From Ignavibacterium sp. (GTDB lineage Bacteria > Bacteroidota > Ignavibacteria > Ignavibacteriales > Ignavibacteriaceae): DNA of 64,000 bases. Shown here in pieces: positions 53,077 to 61,348 of this stretch (position 1 is its first letter; each line of letters starts with the position of its first letter). The stretch lies in the NCBI GenBank assembly GCA_032027145.1, contig JAVSMP010000001.1:3043116-3107115 (forward strand), given 5' to 3'. The translations under genes were made by a program, and so were the position numbers. The notes below the pieces were generated by a model. The model ran no database searches. It was not told the origin of the DNA and saw nothing but the letters and a program-made list of their open reading frames with translations.

Positions 53077-56000
53077 ATGTTTCTTGCAAAAGTATCAATA
53101 AACAGACCCGTCTTAACTATCGTAGGAATTTTAGTTTTCCTGATCTTCGGTTTGATTGCATATTTTGGTTTAAATCTTAACCTTATGCCGGATGTCGAAA
53201 TACCATTTGTAACAGTAAGAACAATATATCCCGGAGCTGGTCCTAAAGAAACTGAAACTCTTATAACAAAAAGAATTGAAGACGCAGTTGCAACAATTAG
53301 TCAGATTGAACGAATCGAATCATATTCACTTGATGGCGCTTCAATTATTATAATTGAGTTCCAGTTATCTAAAGATGTAAATGTAGCTAATCAGGAAGTA
53401 AAAGATAAAGTTGATTTAATAATTAATGATTTGCCGGATGATGCATTTGAACCGGTTGTTCAAAAAATTGATCTCAGATTAACTCCGGTTGTTGATGTAG
53501 TTTTAAGCGGAAATCTTAACCCAAGACAATTATATGAAATTGCCGATAAAACTTTAAAAGACAGATTTTCTCAGATAAACGGAGTTGCTAATGTCCAAAT
53601 AACCGGTGGACAGGAAAGAGAGATTCGTGTTGTTCTTGATAACAAAGTAGTTTATGAAAATAATATTTCATTACCTCAGCTAAGTCAGATGCTAAGAATG
53701 CACAATATGGATATTCCGGGCGGTTATTTTCAGATTGGAAGCCAGGAATATACAGTAAGACTGCAGGGACAGTTTCAAAATTCAAATGATATTAGTGAAC
53801 TGGAAATACCAACTGCTTTTGGTCCAAAAAAAATCAGACAGATCGCTGAAGTTCAGGATTCAGGTAAGGATATCAGACAAAGAGCTACCTTTTTTAATGC
53901 GGTTGAAAATTTCAAAAATGAAAATGTTGTCCGACTTGGAATCATAAAAAGTACTGATGGTAATGTTGTAAAAGTTGCTGAAGCTATCCGTAATTCACTT
54001 CCTGATATCCAAAGCACTTTGCCCGAAGGAACAAAACTTGAAATTGTAAATGATGCATCAAACTTTGTTCAGAGCAGTTTTGATGACACAATGAGCAACA
54101 TTTACCTCGGAGTTCTGTTTACTTCGCTTGTTCTATTTTTATTCTTACACGACTGGCGATCTACAATTGTTGTTGCGATGTCAATGCCTACTTCGATTAT
54201 TTCTACATTTTTATTATTACAGGCTTTTGGATTGTCTTTAAATATGATGACTCTGATGGGTCTTTCTGTTTCTGTTGGAGTACTTGTTGCAAACTCTGTT
54301 GTTGTGCTTGAAAATGTCTTCCGTTATAAACATATGGGCTTGTCAATTAAACAAGCAACATATAAAGGCACATCTGAAGTTGGAGTAGCTGTTCTTGCAT
54401 CTACACTAACTAATATTGTTGTATTCTTACCTATAGCAAATATGTCCTCGATGGTAGGTTTGATGTTGAAAGAATTAGCTTTGGCTGCGGTTTTTGCAAC
54501 AATATTTTCATTACTGATGTCCTTCACTTTAACACCATTGCTTTCCTCAATATTTCTTTCGAAAGAACATAAGACAGGAAAGTTTGTAAACTGGTTTAAT
54601 AAATTTGATGCCCTGCAAATTGATTACTATAAAAAGATGCTCAACTACATTCTTAAATCCAAGCTTAGAAGTGGATTAACTGTAGCTGCAACAATTGTAA
54701 TATTCATTATTGTTATTTTGATTTTCGGTCCAAGACTTGGATTTGAATTTATTCCGACTACTGATGATGGTAAAATTGTAGTTAAAGTAGAACTACCTCC
54801 CGGAAATAATCTTGATGAAACTGCTAACACCATTCGTTTGGTTGAAGAGAGAGTAAAAAAGCATAAGGAAGTAAAATACATTTTAACAGATCTTGGAAAA
54901 CTTAGTGATCTTGATGTTGGTACAAACATGGCAGTTATGAATGTACAGCTTACAGACGCAAATGAGCGCGATATTAAACTGCTTGAACTTATTTCAATGC
55001 TTAATACAGAACTTGTGGATATCCCAAATGCAAGTATCAAAGTAGATGTCGGATTTCGTATGGGCGGACAGGAAGCACCAATTCAGTTTTTCTTGCTAGG
55101 ACAAGATCTTGAAGAATTGGAGATATTGAAAAACCAAACTATTAAAAAGTTAAAAGATGTTCCTGGATTGATTAATTTTGATAATAGTTCTAGAGCAGGA
55201 AAACCAGAAATTACTATTTATCCCAGAAGAGAAAAATTAACTGAATTGGGTATGACAATTACCGAATTAGCGTTAACTCTGCGCTCGGGAATTGAAGGTA
55301 TTCAATCGGCAAAATACCGTGAACGTGGTGATGAATATGATATTACTGTTACTCTTGATGACAAATCTGTAAACACACCCGAAAAGATCGGAAATATCTC
55401 CGTTGCGACACAATTTGGTTCATTTAGAATTGCCCAATTAGCTGATGTTAAATTTACAGAAGGATTTACTACGATCTTGCACAGAGACAAGTTTACATCA
55501 ATAATGTTTACAGGTGCTGCTGCGCCCGGTGTTCCTTTGGGTAATGTTACTAGTGAAATTCAGAAAAGATTTGAAGAAATTGAACTTCCGGCAGGTTATA
55601 CTTTTACCTGGGGTGGAAATGTTAAAATGATGAACGACATGATTCAAGATATGATCTTCGCATTCTTTTTAGCGGTTCTGTTAACTTATATGCTGCTCGC
55701 AGCAATACTAGAAAGTTTTTGGCAGCCCGTTCTGATAATGTTTACTGTTGTACTTGGATTGATTGGTGTTGTGTTGGCATTATTTTTTACTAATACTGCT
55801 TTTAGCATTACATCTTTAATGGCTATCATTATGTTGATTGGAATTGTTGTTAATAATGCTATTCTTATTCTTGACTACACAAATCAACTTAGACGTGAAC
55901 AAGGTTATCTGCCGAAAGCTGCTCTTCTTGAAGCAGCACCCATCAAATTAAAGCCTCAGTTAATGTCATCAATTGCAATTATTCTTGGAATGCTTCCATT

Positions 56001-56169
56001 GGCTTTAGGTATCGGTGCAGCAGGTAAAGAAATAAGAATGCCTTTAGGAATTGTAGCTATCGGCGGTTTACTTATCTCAACCGCATTAACATTATTTGTT
56101 ATTCCGGCACTTTATTATTTGACTTCAAAAGAAAAATTTGTCGATCCAATGAGCAGAGAAAAAGTGTAA
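53077..56169 (+). CDS. RND efflux permease lacking the usual charged relay residues
   Basis: 1030 residues with the two-fold RND plan (12 membrane helices, two large periplasmic loops) and the opening KVSINRPVLTIVGILVFL. In AcrB-type pumps helix 4 carries Asp-Asp and helix 10 a Lys; here helix 4 reads GVLVANSVVVLENV (Ala405-Asn406, codons GCA AAC) and helix 10 reads GIVVNNAILILDY (Asn926 for Lys). So the standard proton relay is absent. It probably still exports a lipophilic compound or metal, but energy coupling must differ or the pump be altered. It ends the operon at a strong terminator. Confidence 0.92.
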   Translation: MFLAKVSINRPVLTIVGILVFLIFGLIAYFGLNLNLMPDVEIPFVTVRTIYPGAGPKETETLITKRIEDAVATISQIERIESYSLDGASIIIIEFQLSKDVNVANQEVKDKVDLIINDLPDDAFEPVVQKIDLRLTPVVDVVLSGNLNPRQLYEIADKTLKDRFSQINGVANVQITGGQEREIRVVLDNKVVYENNISLPQLSQMLRMHNMDIPGGYFQIGSQEYTVRLQGQFQNSNDISELEIPTAFGPKKIRQIAEVQDSGKDIRQRATFFNAVENFKNENVVRLGIIKSTDGNVVKVAEAIRNSLPDIQSTLPEGTKLEIVNDASNFVQSSFDDTMSNIYLGVLFTSLVLFLFLHDWRSTIVVAMSMPTSIISTFLLLQAFGLSLNMMTLMGLSVSVGVLVANSVVVLENVFRYKHMGLSIKQATYKGTSEVGVAVLASTLTNIVVFLPIANMSSMVGLMLKELALAAVFATIFSLLMSFTLTPLLSSIFLSKEHKTGKFVNWFNKFDALQIDYYKKMLNYILKSKLRSGLTVAATIVIFIIVILIFGPRLGFEFIPTTDDGKIVVKVELPPGNNLDETANTIRLVEERVKKHKEVKYILTDLGKLSDLDVGTNMAVMNVQLTDANERDIKLLELISMLNTELVDIPNASIKVDVGFRMGGQEAPIQFFLLGQDLEELEILKNQTIKKLKDVPGLINFDNSSRAGKPEITIYPRREKLTELGMTITELALTLRSGIEGIQSAKYRERGDEYDITVTLDDKSVNTPEKIGNISVATQFGSFRIAQLADVKFTEGFTTILHRDKFTSIMFTGAAAPGVPLGNVTSEIQKRFEEIELPAGYTFTWGGNVKMMNDMIQDMIFAFFLAVLLTYMLLAAILESFWQPVLIMFTVVLGLIGVVLALFFTNTAFSITSLMAIIMLIGIVVNNAILILDYTNQLRREQGYLPKAALLEAAPIKLKPQLMSSIAIILGMLPLALGIGAAGKEIRMPLGIVAIGGLLISTALTLFVIPALYYLTSKEKFVDPMSREKV

Positions 56170-56188
56170 ACAATAATTTTCACAATTG

Positions 56189-56226
56189 TAAAGGGTGAGC
56201 TGCTTGCTCGCCCTTTATACTATTTC
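56189..56226 (+). terminator. Rho-independent terminator of the efflux operon
   Basis: TAAAGGGTGAGC and GCTCGCCCTTTA form a 12-bp stem (one G-T pair) with loop TGCTT, followed by TACTATTTCTTTT. It begins 20 bp after the RND permease stop. Confidence 0.85.
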
Positions 56227-56326
56227 TTTTACAATTTCTTACTCAAATAAATATCTTGCCAACTTCAAACTTATCTCTAAACTTTCTTTAAAAATATTCG
56301 ATAATGTACTGGGTTGAAATAGTTAG

Positions 56327-56429
56327 TTAGTTAAGCAAACCTTATCAGTAAAGAACCATCCTCATTCTTTCTGATAAATCGATTTCCCGAAACCTTGGTT
56401 TCGGGATTTTTTTTTGCATACTTAACTAA
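56327..56429 (+). ncRNA. Candidate structured RNA or leader element with internal terminator
   Basis: Between the efflux terminator and the OmpA gene lie three nested helices. Outer: TTAGTTAAGCAAA (56327-56339) with TTTGC-N4-TTAACTAA (56413-56429), 13 pairs with a four-base bulge. Inner one: TTATCAGTAAAGAA (56342-56355) with TTCTTTCTGATAA (56365-56377) around the loop CCATCCTCA. Inner two: TCCCGAAACC-TT-GGTTTCGGGA (56385-56406) followed by nine T, a textbook terminator. A small RNA ending at the T-run, or an attenuator in the OmpA leader, would explain it. No family is recognised. Confidence 0.4.
56384..56415 (+). terminator. Strong intrinsic terminator upstream of the OmpA gene
   Basis: A 10-bp stem TCCCGAAACC / GGTTTCGGGA with a TT turn and TTTTTTTTT directly after. 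It cannot belong to the efflux operon, which already ends at 56189-56217, so it implies a separate short transcript or a regulated leader. It lies 77 bp before the next ATG. Confidence 0.85.
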
Positions 56430-56492
56430 TTCATTAAGTAATCGATAATAAAAGGTGAATGAAAATTAACAAAAACAAACAAGCAGCTTCTA

Positions 56493-57911
56493 ATGAAAAA
56501 ATTATTACTGACAACAGCAATTTTTGTTTTGATATTAAACATACAAGCGAAAGCTCAGTTTAAGGATTGGGATTCAAAATTTGGCATAAGGTATAATCAA
56601 ATCTACCCTGAAAATGAATTTAGAAATGTAGGATTTGGCGGGAACGATGATTTTTCTTTTAAATCTTATCATTTCTCATTTTTAGCTGAGATACTATATT
56701 CAGTTAAACTATCAGATGTATTTGATGCTGAGTTTAATCTTGGTTATGGTAGATATGCCGGAGATGCATATTGTAACGATATTGATCAGGGTGATTACAA
56801 AACAACTATACTTCCGTTCGATATAAGAGTAAAGGTTAATCCATTTCGTTTTAATTCATGGAATCCCTTTTTCTATGCCGGTGCCGGAATTATGCATTAC
56901 ATATCCCACATAAAACCTGAAGGACTAGATAGTGATTTTAACAATAAAAATGGATGGGCTGGTTTATTTCCTTTTGGATTTGGTTCCGAGTTTTCACTTG
57001 GTAAAAACTTTCTTTTTGAGTTTTCACTCGGCGGAGCTATTAGTTCCAGTTATGAGCTTGATGGTTTTCAAAGCCGGACAAAAAAGATTTGGGATTCTTA
57101 TCTCAATACTTCAGTTGGTTTTATCTATCTCATTAACAGCACTGAAAAGGACACATTTGGAAATAAGGACATCAATGAATTAAAAATCAATCCTTTAACT
57201 ACAGATACTGATGCTGATGGTTTACCGGATTTTGATGAAGTAAATAAATATAAGACTAATCCGCAAAAGATAGATTCTGACTCAGATGGTTTAACTGATT
57301 ATCAGGAAATAATTGAATATAAATCAAATCCGTTAAATGCTGATACAGATGGTGATGGCTTAACAGACTATGATGAAATCACAAAATATAAAACTGATCT
57401 ACTTAATCCTGATACGGATGGTGATGGTTTAAGTGATTCCGAGGAAATATTTGCATATAAAACGAATCCGCTTGACAAAGATACCGATGGCGGTTCTATT
57501 GATGACCTCACTGAAGTTAAAAGAGGAACAAATCCTTTGTCTTTTAAAGATGATATTCAAGAAACAAAAAAACAGGTCTTTGTTTTTGATAATATTACTT
57601 TTGGATTTGATAAAACGAATATAACACGTGAATCTGAGAAAATATTAAACAATGCATTGATAGTGCTTAAAGAACATGAGAATATTCTTATCGAAATTGG
57701 CGGTCATACTGATAACAGAGGTACAAAAAACTATAATAAGATTTTGTCTTTAAAGAGGGCTGAATCAGTTAAAAACTGGTTAACAAAAAAAGGAATAGAG
57801 GCTGAACGAATGACTGCAATCGGATATGGAATGGAAAAACCGTTTGTACCGAATACAACCAGGGCGAACCGGCAGAAGAACAGACGTTGTGAATTAAAGC
57901 AGACTAATTAA
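56493..57911 (+). CDS. OmpA-family outer-membrane protein with thrombospondin type 3 repeats
   Basis: 472 residues: signal peptide ending AKAQ, an N-terminal barrel (about 22-220), a calcium-binding linker (about 230-350) with five DxDxDG-type repeats (DTDADG, DSDSDG, DTDGDG twice, DTDGGS), and an OmpA peptidoglycan-binding domain (about 365-472: IGGHTDNRGTKNYN, LSLKRAESVKNWL, NRQKNRRCEL). It ties the outer membrane to the cell wall with a calcium-stiffened spacer. A double set of terminator-like structures precedes it. Confidence 0.9.
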   Translation: MKKLLLTTAIFVLILNIQAKAQFKDWDSKFGIRYNQIYPENEFRNVGFGGNDDFSFKSYHFSFLAEILYSVKLSDVFDAEFNLGYGRYAGDAYCNDIDQGDYKTTILPFDIRVKVNPFRFNSWNPFFYAGAGIMHYISHIKPEGLDSDFNNKNGWAGLFPFGFGSEFSLGKNFLFEFSLGGAISSSYELDGFQSRTKKIWDSYLNTSVGFIYLINSTEKDTFGNKDINELKINPLTTDTDADGLPDFDEVNKYKTNPQKIDSDSDGLTDYQEIIEYKSNPLNADTDGDGLTDYDEITKYKTDLLNPDTDGDGLSDSEEIFAYKTNPLDKDTDGGSIDDLTEVKRGTNPLSFKDDIQETKKQVFVFDNITFGFDKTNITRESEKILNNALIVLKEHENILIEIGGHTDNRGTKNYNKILSLKRAESVKNWLTKKGIEAERMTAIGYGMEKPFVPNTTRANRQKNRRCELKQTN

Positions 57912-57917
57912 TAAAAA

Positions 57918-57955
57918 AAGGCTTTCCTGATGATCAATCCGGAAAGCCTTTTGTA
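57918..57955. terminator. Bidirectional terminator between OmpA and M16 genes
   Basis: AAGGCTTTCC and GGAAAGCCTT form a perfect 10-bp stem with a 13-base loop. An A-run on the left and TTTTG on the right let it work in both directions for the two convergent genes. Confidence 0.85.
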
Positions 57956-57973
57956 CTTATCCAAATTTTTATT

Positions 57974-60805
57974 TTATTTTATTTCATTTCCATTCTTATC
58001 CAATAGAATTGGTTCACCTAACCCAAGTTTTTTTAATTGTTCAAATTGAGTTTCTTTATCACCAGCTACAAGATATACCATCTTATCAGGATTGATATAT
58101 TTTTGTGCCAGCATCTTATGCTCATCAAAAGTCATTTCTTCAATTTGTTTTTCCTGCAAGTTAATAAAATTGAATGGAAGATTATATTTTGCAATCTGAG
58201 TTAACATACCTCTTAATGCTCCGATAGTTTCAAATCTTAAAGCATTTGATTTTATCAACGCATCTTTTGTGAATTTAAGATCATCATCAGAAATACCATT
58301 TCTGTATTTATTCATTTCATCACGAAATATTTCAACAGATTCTAATGTTGCATTTGTCTGAACACCAGCATTTGCAGAAAAATATCCGGGATATTCATAT
58401 CCTGAAAAACCGGTTCTTGCACCGTATGTATAGCCTTTTTCCTCTCTAAGAATCATATTAACAAAACTGTTAAAGCTTCCGCCCAATTTATAATTCATTA
58501 CTGTTGTCTTAAAATAATCAGGGTCAGTAAATGGTATCCCAATTGATCCAATCCTTATTTCTGATTGTTTTGCCCCAGGAAAATCTATAAAAAATAATTT
58601 AGAGCTTTGATATGAATTAAACTTCTCAGGCAGCTTAACAACTGTCCCCTTCTTCTTCCATTTAATTTCCAGGTTGGTAAATTTATCAATAGCAGATTCT
58701 TTTGATACATCACCGGCAATACAGATATTAGTATTCTGAGCATCAAAAGCTGAATCATAATACTTCATCAAATCCTGAATTGTAATTGATTGAACAGATG
58801 CTTCATTACCAATTGTATTATTTGACAATATGTTATCTTTACCATAAATCAATAATGCAAATACATTTGAAGCTGTAGTGCTTGCAGAAGTTTTGGATCT
58901 ATTAATGCTCTCGATTGTTTCACTCTTTAATCTCTCAAACTCTTTTTCATCCCATCTTGGCTCAAATAATATTTCTTCAACCAATGCAAATGTTTCAGCA
59001 AATTTAGAAGATAGGCAATTAGCCCTAAGACTTATTTCATCATTTGAAGCTGATATTGAAATGTTAGCACCAAGATCCTGAATAGCTTGCTCAAGTTCCA
59101 GAGGTGTTTTGGTCTTTGTACCTTGCATCATCATCCGTGCAGTTAAATTAGATGTGCCTACTTTATCCGGTTGGTCAAGCAGCATTCCTCCTTTTATTGA
59201 AATCTGAAAGTCAACCAATGGAAGTTCATTTTGTTCAATACCAAGAATTTTAATTCCGTTGTGCAGTGCCCATTTCCAGATTTTCTGTTCTTTAAGTAAT
59301 GCATCTGGTCCATTAACCGGCATTTTCGATCTGTCAAAAGAAGATGTTATCTTATCAACTTTTACAAGGTTCTCAGGTTTATTACGCAAAGCTGTTTGTT
59401 CTTCTTCAGTAAATATTTTGATATTATCTTCCGGAATGATAAACAACTCTGAATTTTCTGCGGCTAATTCAGATTTGCCTTTTGGAACTAAACTAAGCAG
59501 CACATATTTCTGATCTTTTAAATACTTGTTATAAACCCTCCAGACATCTGCGCTTGTTACTGAAAGAATTTTCTTTAAGTCAGTGTTTAAATAACCGGGA
59601 GTACCCTTAAATACATTATAAGAAGCAAGTTGATAAGATTTACCAAGAACACTTGAGATTGAATTATAAAACTGCGTTTCAATACCTGCTTTGGTTCTTT
59701 CCAGATCCTTTTCAGTAAATCCGTCTTTTTCAAACTTAGCAAAACCTTCAAGTATGGATTTTTCTACTTCTGTTAAGTCTTTATTTGGATATGTTCTTAC
59801 AACAATTCTAAAATCGCCTGCTATCTCTGCTCCATTATCAGCAACATAAAAAGACGGTGCTAGTTTTTTCTCTTCTACTAATAATTTATACAAAGGTGAT
59901 TTTTTTCCTCTGCCAATTAAATCAGCCAGTACATTTAATGCATAGCTGTCATCGGAATAATTTTCTACAGACGGAAATAACATAGTTAGTTCAGGTGATT
60001 GCGCAAAATTATCTTCGTAATAAGCTCTTTTGAAATCTTTAAGTTTAATCAGCATCGGTTTGAGTGCTTCAACTGGTGCAGAGGATTTAATTTCTCCAAA
60101 GTATTTTTCAATCCATTTTTTCGTTTGTTCAACATCAAAATCACCTGAAACAACCAGTGTAGCGTTATTTGGTCCATACCATTTAGAATAGAAATCGTGC
60201 ACATCCTTTAAGGTTGCATTTTGTAAATCTTCTAAGGAGCCAATAGTAGTCCAGTTATAAGGATGCCCTTCGGGATATAATAGCTTTCCTATTATATAGC
60301 TCGATTGTCCATAAGGTCTGTTATCATAATTCTGTCTTTTTTCGTTTTGTACTACTTGTTGTTGATTTAGAAAAGCATCATAAGTAACAGTTGGCAGCAT
60401 AAATCCCATTCTATCAGCTTCGAGCCAAAGCGCTAATTCTAAAGCACTATTGGGAACAACCTCAAAATAAATTGTTCCATCACTCCAGGTTCCTCCGTTC
60501 AAAGTTCCGCCATTTCCTTGAATTAATTTAAAGAATTGATCTTGTCCAACGTGTTGAGATTCCTGAAACATAATATGTTCAAATAAGTGAGCAAAGCCGG
60601 TTTTGCCCTGAACTTCTCTATTGCTTCCAACATGATATTGAATTGCTACCGCAGTAATCGGGTCTGATCTATCAATGTGTAATATTACATCAAGTCCGTT
60701 TTTAAGTGAATACTTTTCAAACTCAAGCTTAAACTCAGTTTGAGCAGATAAGGTTTGAGGAATTAAGGTAATAGAAATCAATATGAGAAAATAAATCTTC
60801 AGCAT
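57974..60805 (-). CDS. Exported M16-family zinc protease (two-domain)
   Basis: 943 residues with signal peptide ending TLSAQ. The N-terminal half carries the inverted zinc motif GFAHLFEHIMFQ (His-x-x-Glu-His) and the later Glu (QNEKRQNYDNRPYGQ region); the C-terminal half repeats the M16 fold (NLTARMMMQGTKTKTP, GGSFNSFVNMILREEKGYTYG) without zinc ligands. Such pairs form a clam-shell that degrades peptides in the periplasm. Alone on the minus strand, with a terminator downstream. Confidence 0.9.
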   Translation of the reverse strand: MLKIYFLILISITLIPQTLSAQTEFKLEFEKYSLKNGLDVILHIDRSDPITAVAIQYHVGSNREVQGKTGFAHLFEHIMFQESQHVGQDQFFKLIQGNGGTLNGGTWSDGTIYFEVVPNSALELALWLEADRMGFMLPTVTYDAFLNQQQVVQNEKRQNYDNRPYGQSSYIIGKLLYPEGHPYNWTTIGSLEDLQNATLKDVHDFYSKWYGPNNATLVVSGDFDVEQTKKWIEKYFGEIKSSAPVEALKPMLIKLKDFKRAYYEDNFAQSPELTMLFPSVENYSDDSYALNVLADLIGRGKKSPLYKLLVEEKKLAPSFYVADNGAEIAGDFRIVVRTYPNKDLTEVEKSILEGFAKFEKDGFTEKDLERTKAGIETQFYNSISSVLGKSYQLASYNVFKGTPGYLNTDLKKILSVTSADVWRVYNKYLKDQKYVLLSLVPKGKSELAAENSELFIIPEDNIKIFTEEEQTALRNKPENLVKVDKITSSFDRSKMPVNGPDALLKEQKIWKWALHNGIKILGIEQNELPLVDFQISIKGGMLLDQPDKVGTSNLTARMMMQGTKTKTPLELEQAIQDLGANISISASNDEISLRANCLSSKFAETFALVEEILFEPRWDEKEFERLKSETIESINRSKTSASTTASNVFALLIYGKDNILSNNTIGNEASVQSITIQDLMKYYDSAFDAQNTNICIAGDVSKESAIDKFTNLEIKWKKKGTVVKLPEKFNSYQSSKLFFIDFPGAKQSEIRIGSIGIPFTDPDYFKTTVMNYKLGGSFNSFVNMILREEKGYTYGARTGFSGYEYPGYFSANAGVQTNATLESVEIFRDEMNKYRNGISDDDLKFTKDALIKSNALRFETIGALRGMLTQIAKYNLPFNFINLQEKQIEEMTFDEHKMLAQKYINPDKMVYLVAGDKETQFEQLKKLGLGEPILLDKNGNEIK

Positions 60806-60889
60806 AAAACCTCCGCAACTTTAAATAATTGGTTTTTGTATTAATACTATTGCTATATTTTTATATTAACATAGAGAAGAGCTAAAGGA

Positions 60890-61141
60890 TTAAGACTGTT
60901 TATTGTATTCGTCCAAAGCTATTTTTTCCAAATCAGATTTCATTTCTTTGGGCAGGATAACAGTCTCATGAAATTTGCCGTCTTTTCCTTTTTCATCAGG
61001 TGCAGAAATAAACAGACCTTTGCTGCCATTTATAATTCTGAATCCTTTAATAATAATTTCGTTATCTAATTGAATATCGAAGAAAGCAAGTGTTTTGCTG
61101 GTACCTGTACTTTGGATTTTGTTCATTCGATAGATTTTCAT
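60890..61141 (-). CDS. SpoVG-family protein
   Basis: 83 residues. The core IIIKGFRIINGSKGLFISAP followed by KFHETVILP matches SpoVG (consensus V-DIRVI-G--GLFVAMPS then F-DI-HP-), which binds nucleic acid and acts as a regulator in Firmicutes and elsewhere. The C-terminal helix is short. No sporulation genes are near, as in other non-sporulating lineages. Monocistronic between the M16 gene and the multihaem cytochrome. Confidence 0.8.
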   Translation of the reverse strand: MKIYRMNKIQSTGTSKTLAFFDIQLDNEIIIKGFRIINGSKGLFISAPDEKGKDGKFHETVILPKEMKSDLEKIALDEYNKQS

Positions 61142-61279
61142 AATGATTACTCCGGTTAGATTAAATTGTAAAATATCATCACGAAGTTAATAACAAGTCA
61201 AAAACTTGACAACCAAAATCTTCAAAAAAGTAATAATAATTATTTCTAATAATGGATAGGTTAGATAGAAAACTACTTT

Positions 61280-61312
61280 AAAACGAAAGAGCCCGCTTAA
61301 CACAGCGGACTC
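61280..61312 (-). terminator. Rho-independent terminator of the T9SS cytochrome gene
   Basis: On the minus strand GAGTCCGC and GCGGGCTC pair (one G-T) around TGTGTTAA, followed by TTTCGTTTT. It lies 37 bp after the cytochrome stop. Confidence 0.75.
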
Positions 61313-61348
61313 AATCGCTAACTAACTACTAACCAACTAAAGAAAGGA

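Noticed and set aside
54645..55040. 131-codon frame opposite the RND permease
   Set aside because: Shadow of a strongly conserved gene, no independent evidence.
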